Shown one piece after another: positions 47,419-59,992 of a DNA stretch of 64,000 nt. Within the stretch, counting starts at the first letter, position 1; every line of letters begins with the position of its first letter. A model generated the notes under the pieces. The model saw nothing but the letters and a program-made list of their open reading frames with translations, was not told the DNA's origin and made no database searches. Made by a program: the position numbers and the translations under genes. The DNA lies in NCBI GenBank assembly GCA_030704615.1, contig CM060732.1, positions 3,102,001-3,166,000 on the forward strand. The letters run 5' to 3'. The DNA is from Takakia lepidozioides (taxonomy: Eukaryota; Streptophyta; Takakiopsida; Takakiales; Takakiaceae).

Positions 47419-49420
47419 CTAAGTCATAATCCAGTGGTTAACACTCCCGCATATAGTCGCGAACTGGAGGAAACGATAATGCCACCATGCTAGCCAATTG
47501 ACCATTGCTCCCTCGTCTGATTTCTTTACAGCACCTGACGTTGTCCACCAAGCCCGTATACATGCAAGCTGTGTCTCTACATCATCCAAGGTGGGAGCAC
47601 GCTTCCACGCAAGACACATGGAACGGTGCTCCTCTCTGAAATCTGGTGCCACGAGCTTGGTTGTGTACTGCGACAAGCTCTGCAGAAAATGGAACCCACA
47701 AGATCTCTCCTTGCCTTCCATCGGAACATTGGGGTCTTCCCCGTACACCCTTCGGATGGCAGCCCAATTTGCTTGTGCGTTGTCCGCCATGAAACCATGG
47801 AAATTGGGCGGGGGCAATCCCGCCCTGGCAATCTGTTCGTTTATTCCCTACCAAAGAAGCATCTCCGATTGTGTGTCCTCTCCTTTCATCTCACAAATAG
47901 CAATTGTCATTAGCATCCTGCAGTGGGTGTCGTAGACATGTGCACCCATTGTCACCCACTGGTGATTTATAATTCGCTTGATATGGTCGAACATGACCCA
48001 ACTGTTTGACAAGTCCCCACTCGTCATCCGGTGGACTAGTTCGACGCCGCTGCCAGGCCCACACGTGGACATTTTGAATACGAAACAACGATTTGCTTTA
48101 GTCCCTTGTCCTAGAAACCTACTTCCATGAATGTAGTCATATCCACATCATTGCTTCACCTCCAGAATGGAGTGCATATCCGAGCCTCGCCCAATTCTCT
48201 GTTTGCGTGAGACAATGTGGTTTCGGACATTAGGTGAACAGACGTGCGACACTGACTCCAGCAATGCCTCCATTTCCTTCTCATCGAGAGGAACTCTGTC
48301 GGAGCCGTCTTCCGACATAATTCTGGCCAATGCCATCTTATGGGCGGCCTGCAGCTGTATCTGTTTGGGTTTGGCACCAGGTCTCAACTTAACCTCCTCC
48401 TGAACGAGCTGCTCTGCCTCGTGGGCAGCCTCCCGCGAGTTCCCCCTCGCCAATTTGTGAAAATGGGAACCAACGTGTATGCAAGCTTGTGTGAGGTCAG
48501 GGAAACGGCGCAACACATAGAACTGCTTGGCATTACAAGCAGACATGCAATGTGGTGGTTCTTTGCAATGCGCACACTTAAATGTGGAGTTTGGAACCTT
48601 CTCCTGAGCTCGAAATGGTTGATGAGCTGTGCCTGTCCAGTCCGTTTCTTTCCTGTGACCTCTGGATTTAAAGTGGAAGCAAGTTGGGGAGAAACACCGC
48701 AACGCGCCCGCACAAACAACGTAGCGCACCCGCACACCATCGAGCATCTTCATGCTGGTGGTTTTGGTGACGCACCAATGATGACCGTCATGTCTCATAT
48801 CCATATCTGTCAACATTCCGGACGCTCTCGAATAGTCCGTTCGAGGAGGGAACTCAAAGAAGATATTACCGTCGACGTCTGCGGGAAGGCATGTCACGGA
48901 TTTAATTGCGAACTTGTTGTAGTCCAGCCCAGCCAGCTCCGAGCGGTGTCCCTCCATGTGAAGCCCTCGTAGAATTTCAAGAATGGATCGAGTTGCTGAG
49001 CTCGTGCTGGGAATATGACTCCCTCGTCCGCTGATGTCCACTGAGGACTTGCCCGATCTCCAGGATGATCTTGGAACTTCCATGACCTCGTCTGAGTCGG
49101 ACAAGTTGTGAACAACCCGGTTCTCGCTCATCTTTATTGATGGGGTCGGCTCTGGATTTACTTTGTTGCGGACTTCTCTCTTTGAGGTACCCACTCTCTG
49201 ATTCGCGGATTGTTTCGTGGAAGGCGTCAGGATAGAAGGCGCATTCAATGGCGGGCAAATGAAGTCCCCAACAGCCCCGTATATGACGCTGTCCGATTTC
49301 CACTCGCCATTCCCTGCCGTCGCCGAAATCATCGTGGAGCACAACAATACTTTCGACTGCAACTCCATTTGAATCCTTCATTTCCTCCTCCAAAAATACC
49401 GACCCCGGTTTCAGGTGGTA
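47419..49420 (-). pseudogene. MULE-type transposase, second copy, 3' truncated
   Basis: Homologous to the 35.7-kb transposase through its N-terminal and catalytic regions. It opens near 49420 with HLKPGSVFLEEEMK and has a 406-codon open stretch at 49368-48148. That stretch contains LDYNKFAIKSVTCLPADVDG, HDGHHWCVTKT, a zinc-finger-like FKCAHCKEPPHC (kept better than in the other copy) and VSHVCSPNVRNHIVSRKQR. After a probable junction near 48150 come GMLTD-independent catalytic pieces: VTMGAHVYDTHCRMLMTIAI and FHGFMADNAQANWAAIRRVY, then GFHFLQSLSQYTTKLVAPDF. The frame shifts near 49300 and 47830. The SWIM finger part is missing beyond 47419. It belongs to the same family but is diverged, so it is not a recent duplicate of the 35.7-kb gene. 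Confidence 0.72.
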
Positions 49421-49985
49421 TCAAACGCAGAGATATTTCTCCATCACCCAGCAAATCTCCTCTCTGCACGGAAATGTAGCTCTATGCTCGTGAGGAGGGC
49501 AGTACACTATAGCGCTCGGGTTTTCTGGAGATGTGCACACAAGACTGCCAGGACGGTGTTCGGGCAAGCGCCCTGGGAGAAGGGGGGATGCAGCGAGGGG
49601 AAGGAATGCAGGGCCGATTTTTCCAAGCGACGAAGCCTATTCACGAATCCGGGGAGCCCACTCTCCACTGTTAGATTGTTAATGAACCTTGTCTCTAGAA
49701 TGCGGCCCCTGGCCTTTGCGGAATAACTGCCAATGGTATGCAGTCAGAAGGTATATGACCTGTGCAGATGCGCTGCGCAAACCAATAATTATGGCGTCTG
49801 ACAAGAAGCCTGGAGGGGCGAGCTTGCAGGCACCTTCCCCATGGACAGAGGGAACTGACGGAGGTGGCATTCCAGTGGGTCTGATTGCAAGATTGAGTGC
49901 CAGACCCTCGCTGCCAAAAGTCAACATTCAACAAAATGCAACATTGCGCAAAAAGTGGAACTTTGGTTCAAATGAGACATTTTTA
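49421..49985. other. Gap between second transposase copy and second unknown ORF
   Basis: No recognised domain. ORFs are short and overlapping on both strands. The stretch separates two minus-strand element genes in the order unknown ORF then transposase, which differs from element 2, where the ORF and transposase lie at opposite ends and on opposite strands. Palindromes of the GAAATGCGG type were not seen here. Confidence 0.4.
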
Positions 49986-50610
49986 TTAATAATGAACTGT
50001 GACAAGTATGCATGCCCTCACAAGCTGAGGGAAGCCAAAAGTATGCATGCCGTCCATGCTCAGGTAAGTTGGGAATTTTCTTCCGTGTTGCACTATTCTC
50101 ACCAAGAAGTTGGAACCTCGATTGGCCTCAACAAGCTCATGACTGACAGGGTGTCGGTAGGTGAAGACAATGGATACAACCCGTTCTCCTTTGGTGTAGT
50201 GGACAACGGTGTCATGTCCTCCGATATATGCACCATCGTAAATCGAGATCTTTGTTGTGGAGACTCTGTGTCCATAGGACTCATCCTCGTAGCTTATGAG
50301 AATGTCCCCATACACTGTTTGCGATGGAATCCTCTCTGGCACGTACGTACACCCGATGCAATCCTCGTAGGCCCACTGGCAGCACCTCCAATGATGTAGG
50401 AAGGACGTGCGGCTTTTGAGGATGTTCTATGTAGGCGGATACTGCAGATCAACGATTCGCAGGCACCAAAGCCGCGCAAGCCCATCCCCGCGAGACTGAT
50501 CGTGGAAGCCAGGAAGGTACTCAAGAGCGGACAGGTGCACCCTCCTCTGCTGAGAGTGGTCTATCCAATCCTGCAGGTATATGAAAATATCCCGTGACTT
50601 GGGCGAGAAG
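49986..50610 (-). pseudogene. Conserved element ORF of unknown function, second copy (C-terminal part)
   Basis: Minus-strand blocks match the ORF at 26.25-27.35 kb in the same order: DIFIYLQDWIDH, LSALEYLPGFHDQSRGDGLA, FLHHWRCCQWAYEDCIG, then TVYGDILISYEDESYGHRVS and TTKISIYDGAYIGGHDTVVH, ending in YRHPVSHELVEANRGSNF. A stop breaks the frame near 50427 and the N-terminus is cut at 50611 by a truncated LTR. The strong divergence with conserved order supports past selection on a protein. Confidence 0.6.
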
Positions 50611-51054
50611 TCATCACGGTCCAATGGGACCGTGGTGAGTGGGCCAAGACTCACCGCGACTCATCACCGGGAATCGAGGGTTTTCGTGGGTTTTCGCCAT
50701 AAAATGGCATGGTTGTTTGTGAAACCCCCGCGGACAGTCACAGAAGTATATATAGGGAGTAGTAACCCCGAGAACGGTGCAAGCCCGTTGGTGACCAAAA
50801 ACTAGTGAGTAAGCGTGCGAGCCGGAAAGCGTTCAGGGTATGGGGAGCTATTCCGGACTGCCATCGACCAAAGGGAATTTCCACTAGGCCCAAATTGGGA
50901 GAGGGTCTTGTGGAGGAGTAAAGGGGGACCGCTATGTCCCGGTGAGCAGCCGAAGCTCCGAGTTGGCCCGGCGGCCAGTTAGGGAGTTAGGCGCGCGCAT
51001 CAGAGCGAGTAACTATGACTTGAAGGGGAGCTTACCAAAGTGAGGTGCGCGACA
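50611..51054 (+). repeat. 5' LTR of gypsy 3, 5' truncated
   Basis: It matches the LTR family from CATCACGGTCCAATGGG to GAGGTGCGCGACA (51054); the first 270 bp are missing. A TATA box lies near 50745. The following bases (TTGGGATCAGTGCC) are a degenerate primer-binding site. Confidence 0.87.
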
Positions 51055-51107
51055 CTTGGGATCAGTGCCAGGTTTAGTACGCGATCGTCTTTGGGATCGG
51101 CCTCATC

Positions 51108-52720
51108 ATGGGGTCAAGTAAGCCAAAGCGGAACGGCCCGAAAGATGATGATCCTGGTGAGCCCGATGGGGGCGACCTGTCACCGAAGCGGCCATTTGAG
51201 TAAGCGATGCAAGCTTTTGAAAATGAGGCCGCTCAAGAACGGGAGGAATATGAGGAGTCAGAGCCCGAGGAATTCCAGAGAGCTCCGACAGACCAACAGA
51301 TGCCTCCCATGCCAGCAGCATTTTGGGAAGGGTTGTGGGCGAGACGTTGAAAGACGTGTTGAAGGTGGCTAATGCCACTTCCACTAAGGCAAAGTTTAAG
51401 GTGAAGCCTAAGGAACCCGGCACTTTCGAGGGCATCCGAAATCGGAAGGCACTCAACACCTGGCTCTTGGAGCTAGAGCAGTACTTCCGGGCGGCCAAGT
51501 TGAGTGACGAGGATCGGGTGGAAGTGGCTCCCACCTATTTTGAGGGCTATGCTCAACAATGGTGGCAGAAACGCTTTCACAACCGAGGTCCAAACCCGGA
51601 AACCTTGAACTGGAGTGGGTTCAAGGAACTGATGAAGAGACAGTTTGTGCCCCTCAACGCGTCCTGGCTCGCTCGGGACAAGATGACGAATCTGAAGCAA
51701 ATGGATGACATTCGGGGATATGTTCAGGCTTTCAATGTGCTGTTGCTCGAAGTCGCGGACATGGCAGAACCAAAAATGGTCTTCAACTTTGTGGCGGACT
51801 GGCCCCATGGGCCAGACGGAAGTTGGAGAGAAGCCACCTAAGACTTTGAACGAGGCAATTGAGAGGGCTGAATGTTTCTCGGATGTCCCAGGGGCGAAAG
51901 ACAAGGCTGTACGGAGCTGAACCACAAGAAGACCTGACGGAGGGTGACTCCTTCCGACCGAAAAGTGGGATAGGCCACGCGGCGACAATGGCACATGGAA
52001 ATCAAAGGGAGGGCCCTCACACATCAAGACGACACCCGGTGCCCCGAAAGGAAAACCAGGTGCGGCGGCTTATGGCGGCCAGAAGGCGACCTTCGATGGA
52101 GCGTGCTTTAATTGCGGGGAACCCGGGCACATGGCAAAAAAGTGCGCGAAACCCCGACAATTGAACATGACTCGGGCAACAACGGAGTTGTCCGAGGATT
52201 CCATTAGCCGCTTGGTGGAGGCAGTGGTTGCCAAGACTTGCAAGGTAGGCAACTACTCTTGTGAGTTGTATCAGGAGACTGGCGCCCTACGTAAAGGGAG
52301 TCAGTTATTGTTCGTGAGTGGGATAATTTCCGGAACTAACGTGTCGTTGTTGGTGGACACACGAGCGTCGCACTCCTTCATGACACCGGTAACGGCACGG
52401 AAGCTGGGACTCCCGACAAGTGATGTGGGGGCCTCTATTGAGGTGCGTTCTGCCAAAAGAGAACCACAACTGGCGACGAGGTTGGCGTTCGATGTTCCTC
52501 TTCAGCTCGGGAGTTGGGAGGGACGTGAGAACTTCACCATTTGCGAGATCGATGGAGTGGATCTCATTTTGGGAATGACCTTTTTGAGCAAATCCGGAGC
52601 GGTCATAGCTGGCCGTAAGAGAGTAGTCACGCTACGGTGTGGGAATGGTGGCAAAGTTTTAAGAGTGTCGGAAACGCCTAACCCAGTGGGAGGGCGAATA
52701 AACCTGTTGACAGCAAAGGA
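51108..52720 (+). pseudogene. Ty3/gypsy chromovirus 3, gag and protease
   Basis: Starts MGSSKPK at 51108. Stop codons and frameshifts follow near 51200, 51350, 51840 and 51990. Gag blocks include YFRAAKLSDEDRVEVAPTYF and SWLARDKMTNLKQMDDIRGY. The CCHC knuckle (CFNCGEPGHMAKKCA) is near 52110. The protease active site is changed to VDTRASHSF (DTR for DTG). The protease-linker frame runs to NLLTAK at 52717, where the CACTA element interrupts it; the matching continuation (WAVEEPHEPQFL) starts at 57091. Confidence 0.92.
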
Positions 52721-53599
52721 CACTACAACAGATGAGCGTTTTTATGACTGCACATATGACTATTTTTTCAGTCCTATATGCGTTCATGACTATATCACTC
52801 TGCAGTGAAAAAAGCCCTGTCATAGCGACTAGTCTTTAGGACTGCGTTTTGCAAGTCATAGCCGTGACTGCGTGCATGGCACCTGGTGTCATGCTGTAGA
52901 GAGGATGTAGTCACAACTATATGATTTATATATGACTAACTATATGACTACATGTCTACAAAGTATAACTCCATTGGAGAGGCGTCAAAGAGACATATGT
53001 AGCACTCCGGATGTGACACGTGTCCACATGGACAACATATATGACCCACACGTGGGAAAGAATATTGTATCATATAATGCCACGTTGCCATGATGTAGTC
53101 ATGAGTATATAACTTCATGACTAAAGAGGTTTTTTTAATATATTTTAATTTAATAAATTAAATCATACAATTTGTTGTCTTTTATTTTTTATTTTATTTT
53201 TGTTAACAAAGAGGGACAGTGGGGGACAGTGGCCTCTAGAACTTTATAGGTAATGGACATAAAATGTCCTTGGATACAAAGAGGAAAAATAACCTCTGGA
53301 TAGAGTGCTATAGAGGCTGAAGAGGAAGACACAGCTTCGCGTACCAAGACAAGAAAGAGTAGTAAAGAAGGCAAGCAAAGAAGGGGTCTGCATAGAGCTA
53401 AAGAGTCTAGCAGGAAAAGAGACTGCAGCCAAAACTACTGCCATAACTTGGAAATAAAAGGCACCGAGCTAAGGAGAAGAACTGAAAATCAGCTAATAAT
53501 GTCATAAGAAAGCTGGGCCCTAGGCCTAGCCTTCCACTTCCTAAAAGATCTACAGATGGAGAGACATCCCTGCAGGGGTCGTGCTCTTCAGCTCAAGAC

Positions 53600-53760
53600 C
53601 AACCAATTGATCATCTATCCATGCAGGTTTCTTGTAGCTATCCTTCCACAGGGAATCATATGTAATCTGGAGATTGAAATCCGGCCCTCTTGGATGAATC
53701 TGGACCCATGCACTCTATCCCTGCTCCTTCAGCTATCCATGCCTCTGCACAAATCATATA
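53600..53760 (+). repeat. Block shared with 8020-8190
   Basis: ATCCATGCAGGTTTC, CTATCCTTCCACAGGGAA and the following 120 bases (CCGGCCCTCTTGGATGAATC) are nearly the same as at 8020-8190, in the same orientation. A second shared block lies at 56060-56135 (8690-8765). Origin unknown; no coding domain was recognised in either copy. Confidence 0.8.
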
Positions 53761-53782
53761 TATATGTATCATGTATTAGAGG

Positions 53783-53791
53783 AGGAGAGAG

Positions 53792-53830
<39 letters not shown>
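53783..53830. repeat. (GA)n microsatellite
   Basis: A run of GA/AG dinucleotides of about 48 bp, interrupted once by AAG. It lies inside the CACTA element just after the block shared with the 8-kb region. Confidence 0.95.
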
Positions 53831-55319
53831 TCATTACCATGTCACATTCCCAATCTCTGGGGGGAGCTTAAGAATACAGTTCGTAATCAAAAAAGCCCTT
53901 AAAAATACTGGCTTGGTAATTCTTGGTTCAAATAGCTTAAACAAGTATGTTGTAAGCTCAACAGGTCTTTGAGAAAACCATTCCAGCAGGCGTAAGAGTG
54001 AGAGCTTTGATGAAAACAATTCCCTATTACAACAGCTTTAAAGGACTTGTATGTTCCTAAAAGCACAAGCTGAACTGATTGTACTTCCATAAGTAGATGC
54101 AGGGCTATGGTATGTATCCAGGGCCTTATCCAGTCACTCTGCCAAGTTTTAGAGAGATCCTCAAAATACCAGTCTGTAATCAGGTTATAATCTCCATGGG
54201 GGAGCCTGAAAGAATGTATGTGTTCTTAAAAAGGCTTACCCAATGCCTTACTTAATACATTCTAAACTGGTGAGGCATAAAACAACACTGTCTGACTCTC
54301 CAAAAGGCCAGAAAACAGGTCTAGAAAAATGCATCCAATGTCACACTTGCATCACCAAACCCTTGTCATCACAACCAGCCCAAACCTTCACAATAAGGTC
54401 TGATTTCTAGGAGCCCAGCCCATTTACTTCCCTGACTTAATAGATTTGGTTACCAAGAACCAGAAATCAAAGTAAAGGTTTAAGGCATATCCCCCTTGAA
54501 GCAGCTTTGAAGCAGAAAATTGCAACAACGGCAGCTTGCAGCATATCTTATCCCTCCTGCAGTAACCAGATCATCTGCAAGCCAAAGAGTTCATGCCAAG
54601 TGAAATCCCTCACCTGCGCCCGTCCCAAAAACAAACACAAAAAATGTTTTGTGCTTTAGTGAGGATGCGCGAGGTGAATTACAGGATTTCACAGTTGCTA
54701 TCCATGTCAGGTATGAGCCATAAAGCATGCAAAGAGAACCAGCAGAAGAAAGCATAGATGTGACCCCACAAAGAACCTCAATCTTTTGTGGAGTAGGACG
54801 CTGCAGTGTTCATCATCTGAATTTGAACGAGCACAACAGAATGCAACGGGAGGAGAGTTGAGGACAGGTTGTATCTTGTAATACATGCCGCTTCCCCACC
54901 TCCATAACCGCCGCTGCTTCATCAATGAGGAAAAAACGTAGGCAAACATAACAATATGTCATTTGCCATCGCGGGAGATGAAAGTGTCTGCCGTCATCGC
55001 GCGTTCAAAAAACAAGAACACACCCGTTCAGATCTTGCTGCTCGGGCATTCAGCCGCCATCGAGCATTCGTCCGCCATCGCCCTCTGAAAGTATCCAAAA
55101 ACAGGTAATAGAGATGAGGAGAAGCTTTGGAATGAACACTTTTCCTACCCCAGTCAATGGCGAGACAATGGAGACAAAAAGGTGAATGCATGTTGGACTA
55201 CACTAGATTGAAGTAGATGCAATTTAGAATTAGAACTACTGTAATAATTAGGGTTGGGGTTTGCTGGAAGAACTTCATGCCGTCAGTGTCAGCTGCTAGC
55301 AGCAAGTATTCATGATTTG

Positions 55320-55610
55320 AGGGATGGAGGCTTTGGAGACCTATGAGCAAATTATGAGGGAAGGGATACTGAAGCCCGACCACATAACGTGTGTATGTGT
55401 TTGCAATGTGTGTGCAAGCCTGGCAGCCCTGGAAAAGGGCAGAAGGTCTATGGTTGCATCGTCAAAGCTGCAAATGTACCAGATGTCATTTTGAACACTC
55501 CCCTGGTGGACAATACGTATGCCAAATGTAGGTGTAGCAAGGATGCAAAGGGAGTATTCAACAACATGGCTGAACAAGATGTGGTGTCTTGGAGTACCAT
55601 GATGACCACC
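55320..55610 (+). pseudogene. PPR gene fragment inside the CACTA element
   Basis: A plus-strand frame reads KVYGCIVKAANVPDVILNTP, VDNTYAKCRCSKDAKGVFNN and AEQDVVSWSTMM, clear PLS-type PPR sequence. The preceding part (CVCNVCASLAALEKGR in another frame) needs a frameshift. There is no start, stop or second domain, so it is a captured fragment. Confidence 0.7.
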
Positions 55611-56029
55611 TTCCCCGGTGACTCTCTCTCTCTCCCTCTCTCCAACTACTTGTTTGGGGATTATCAATTTTTTTCCATAATACTTATTTTGGAAATACTA
55701 TATATTTTTAATCCCAATTTTTAAGGTTTCATCCATACTGAATGAAATTTTTGTTATAACCATAACTGGATGATTTATAGGCAGATATGCATTTCAACGC
55801 ATTTTAGGTTTATGCTCCTTTGATTTAAACCTATTGAATGCCCATTTTTCATCCTGGTCTGATACCATCCATACCGGATGGTGGATGATATCGCGGGTGG
55901 TTTTCCTTTAAGTGTCTCTCTGCCCTAGACACAGCACGATATCTTGCATATTTTTTTTCATGACCCATAGAGGATTTGACCGACCATCAGCCCCAAATGA
56001 CCCCTTGTGTGTGCTGCTTGTATCTGTAG

Positions 56030-56345
56030 TCAGGTAATGTTGGATTGGTATGTGAGATCGAACCACCACGGTGCAGCTGAGCAGGCAGAGATTGAAACAC
56101 GGCCTGCTGAGACCAAGCTGACTCTCCCAAGAACGGCGAGCGTCTCCTCGTCTCGTCTCTCTCCCAAAAACAGCGAGCTCACAAGAATGTTGGGATCTTC
56201 TCCTCGTCTCCTCTCCTCCTCCTCTTCTCCTTCCTGCATCATTTGCTCAAGAGTAGGAAGGTCTGCAAAGCCTCCATCCCACGCCCCTGCATATCCTGCG
56301 ATCATCGCGTTCCATGACACAACATCAAATAGATGGTGAAACGCA
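56030..56345 (-). pseudogene. PPR gene fragment inside the CACTA element, opposite strand
   Basis: On the minus strand a short frame reads FDVVSWNAMIAGYAGAWDGG and LEQMMQEGEEEE, one PPR motif ending in a Glu-rich run. It overlaps the block shared with 8690-8765 on the other strand. It is too short to be a gene. Confidence 0.55.
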
Positions 56346-57090
56346 GGAGACAAAAAAGCCTAAGTCCCAGCCCGGTGTAAAGTTCAGCGGTGTAATCTTA
56401 AACCGTTAGATCTTAAACAATCTAGACCGCTAGATCCTATAAAATCTAACGATTCAAAATAATTTCCATCACATGATCTAACCTTGTACAACCACGTATT
56501 TTAATCTCATATATCTTGCGATCCTTGTTAAGCCACGTCCATCCAGGTCCAATTTATTGAACAAATATCAAATCGACACACACCGTATAGGCGGATGGAT
56601 GAACCCATCCATTGAATGAATTCATTAATGTATATGCCTTTTAAATGACATGTGTAGTGATGTAGTCATATATATAGAGTTATGAAACAATTTGCAGTAA
56701 GGGACTCATAAGTTTACATGCCATGTCATCGATGGATAAACTCATCCAATGGATGAATACGTTCATGTATGTGCTTTCAAAATGACACGTGTAGGGATGT
56801 AGTCGTATAAATAGAGCTGTAAAACCATCTTCAGTCATGGAGTCACAAGATTCCATGAAACGTCGTCCATGTCTAGTCAAACATATCACACTAGTCATAA
56901 AACCATCCTTGTCATCATGGTCAACAATGTTTGACCAATGCTCCCTAATTTTCTGGAGTCATGTAGTGATATCCATTACTATAAAGTGATAAAACTATGA
57001 CTGCAACGCATTTCAGCGCTCTGTAGTCGTATACCTAGTGTGACTCCGCCAAATCCGTAGTCCTAAAAACGCTCATCTCTTGTAGTGGGA

Positions 57091-59992
57091 GTGGGCCGTG
57101 GAGGAGCCACACGAGCCCCAGTTTCTGCTTTACGTGAGACAAGTGAAGGGAGAACACAATAGGGAGCCAAGCCCAGATTCGATCAAGGGAATTTTGGAGA
57201 AATACCAGGATGTGATGTCGGAGGATTTACCAAGCGGCTTGCCACCGCGAAGATTGAGGTGATACCGGGATCGGAGCCACCTGCCAGGGCGCCCTACCGG
57301 TTGAGCCACATAGAGTTGGTCGAGCTGAAGACTCAGCTCAAGGATCTAATGTCAAAGGGGTACATCCGGCCGAGTAAGTCACCTTACGGAACCCCGGTGC
57401 TATTCGCAGACAAGAAGGATGGGACGCTGCGGATGTGTGTCGATTACAGGTCTCTAAATAAGGTGACTATAAAAAACCGGTACATTTGCTAAGGATCAAC
57501 GACCTCTTTGATCGGTTGGCAGGAGCGAAGTATTTAAGCTGGATCGATTTGCGCTCCGGCTACCATCAAATTCGAGTGGCGGAAGGAGACGAGGAGAAGA
57601 CCGCGTGCAAGACAAGGTATGGTTCATATGAGTTCTTGGTGATGCCTTTTGGGCTCACCAACGCCCCCGCGACCTTTAGCACGCTAATGAACAGCCTTTT
57701 CCAGGAGTGGTTGGATGACTTTGTGATCGTGTACATCGACGACATCTTGGTGTACTCGAAAACAAAGTAAGAGCATCTGGAGCACCTAAAAGGGTGTTCC
57801 AGAAATTACGGGAAGGGAACTGTATGCCAAAGCTTCAAAGTGCGAATTCGGGTTCACCAAAGTGGAGTTCCTGGGCATGTGATTACACAGGATGGGATAA
57901 AAATGGATGACAGAAAGATGAGGCCGATCTTGGACTAGGAGCCTCCGACTTCGGTCCCGGGAGTGCGATCATTCTTAGGACTCGCCTCCTATTACCCAAA
58001 GTATGTGAGAAATTTTGCCAAGATCGCGGGGCTGTTGTCAGACCTTCTGTGTAAATCCAAGGTATGGGTGTGGAACACCTTTGTGGCCAAGCTTTTGCGA
58101 GTTGAAGCAGCGGATGATGGAAGCTCAGTCCTGAAAATCCGGAGTTCAACCGCCCATTTGAGATTCATACGGATGCGTCGGACTTCGCGATTGGAGGTGT
58201 ACTCATGCAGGATGGATGTCCAGTGGCTTATGAAAGTAAGAAACTGAATGAAGTGGAGCGACGGTGGCCAACGCACGAGAAAGAGATGAAAGCGGTGGTG
58301 CATTGCCTTGAGCTTTGGCGCCACTATGTTGGTTCCAACCCGGTGAAGGTATTGACAGACAATGTCACAGTGAAGTATTTTACCACGCAACCTAAGTTGT
58401 CCCCAAAACACCTTAGGTGGCAAGACACTTTGGCGGTGTTCGACGTGGATATCCAGTACAAACCGGGACGGGACAATGTGGTGGCCGATGCTTTAAGTAG
58501 AAAGCAGCAGCTCATGCTAGTGTACAAGGGCGAGACGGCGCTCCAGAGGAAGATCCGGAAGGCTTACCGGAAGGATGAGATGGCAAAGTCTGTGATGCGG
58601 GACTTGAGGATTGGGGTTAAATCAAAGTTCCACTTGCACAATGGACTACTCCGGTACAGGCAAAAATGTCTCTACGTGCTGAAGGGGGGGATCAGAGATA
58701 GTCTCTTGAGAGAATGCCTGATGGCCGCCTTGCGAGCCACGGCGGAGCCAAGCACACCGCGACACTCTTGAAGAAAGAGTATTTCTGGCCCAAACCGAGG
58801 GAGGAGGCCGAGGAGTATGTCCAGACATGCACCACATGCTAACAAAACTGGAGCAAGTACAAAAAGCAAACGGGGCTGTTACAACCCTTGTCAATTCCAG
58901 AGGGGCCTTGGGAAAGTGTCTCGATGGATTTGATGACTGCTATGCCGCTTGTCAAAAGGATTCGATGCAATCATGGTGGTGGTGGATAGGTTCAGTAAAA
59001 TGGGGCCATTTCATCCCCACCAAGGAGACGGCAACGGCGCAGGAGACGGGGCGACTTTACTTCGCCCACGTCTTCAAGCATCATGGACTCCCGAAGGATA
59101 TTGTCTCGGACCACGATCCAAAGTTTACAAGTAAGTTTTGGAGGGCACTTTGGAAGAAAATGGGGACGGCTCAAAATGAGCACCGCCTTCCGACCTACGA
59201 CGGACGGCCAAACGGAAAGGGTGAATTCCGTGGTGAAGCAGATCTTGCGGAATTACGTGTCGACAGACCTATCGGACTGGGTGGAGCACTTGGATGCGGC
59301 AGAGTTCTGTTATAATAACACAAAACATTCCGCAACGGTGTGTTTCCCCCCTTCGTATTGGTTTATGGAAAAGCACCTCTGGTGCCGACAAGTTGGGCCG
59401 CCCAAGACGTTGAGGAACCGGCAGCAACGGCAGTGCTAGAAGAACGTGAGCGTTTGTTGAAGCTCGCAAAGTACAACATTGCCAAAGCTAGGAAACGGTA
59501 TGAAAACAGCAAATCGGAAGCGGAGGGAGGTTAAGTTTGAGGCAGGCACAGAGGTCTGGTTGAACATCAATAATTTTGGACTACCTCCGGAAGTGAGTCC
59601 GAAGTTTGTACCTTGATGGGGGGACCTTTTTGCATCCGGAAGGTTATGAATGAGATTTTGTATGAATTGGAGCTGCCGGCAAACAGCAAAGTGCATCCGG
59701 TATTCCATGTCTCCCCTTTTGAAGCCTTACTTCTCAAAGATGAAGCGCGTCCGAATCGGCCTCAAGTGTTGCGTCCGCCCCTGTGTTGTTGGATCATGAA
59801 AATGAACCTGAGTACGAGGTGGAGGCAGTGCTTAAGTCGAGGAGGCACAAGAATTGAGAAATGAAGTATCTCGTGAAATGGAAGGGCTATCATCATGTGG
59901 AGGCATCTTGGGTGCGTGCCTCAGAAATGGGGGATGCATCCGAGGCGGTTGCAGCTTTCGAAGGGCGACCTCAAGAGCGGAAGAAGCGTTGA
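57091..59992 (+). pseudogene. Ty3/gypsy chromovirus 3, pol with chromodomain
   Basis: Continues from 52717. [19 protein letters not shown], then [15 protein letters not shown] ending in a premature stop near 57770. RNase H lies at about 58140-58500 (EKEMKAVVHCLELWRHYVGS; GRDNVVADALSRKQQ). Integrase spans about 58690-59540, with ETGRLYFAHVFKHHGLPKDI and an HHCC module in which the last segment reads CTTC followed by a stop. The chromodomain near 59863-59950 reads YLVKWKGYHHVEASWVRASE and ends at 59992. At least eight frameshifts or stops are visible, so it is the most decayed of the three copies. Confidence 0.92.

Larger units (their letters stand above)
52721..57087. mobile_element. CACTA (En/Spm-type) non-autonomous element, 4.37 kb
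   Basis: The left end CACTACAACAGATGAGCGTT and right end (read inward) CACTACAAGAGATGAGCGTT are inverted repeats, flanked by the 3-bp duplication GGA (52718-52720 and 57088-57090). CACTA start plus 3-bp duplication is diagnostic of the superfamily. Removing it restores the gypsy 3 reading frame. Subterminal regions are rich in short TGACTA / TAGTCATA motifs. No transposase was recognised. Inside are PPR-derived fragments, a (GA)n tract and two blocks shared with the 8-kb region, so it looks like a fragment-capturing element. Confidence 0.92.
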
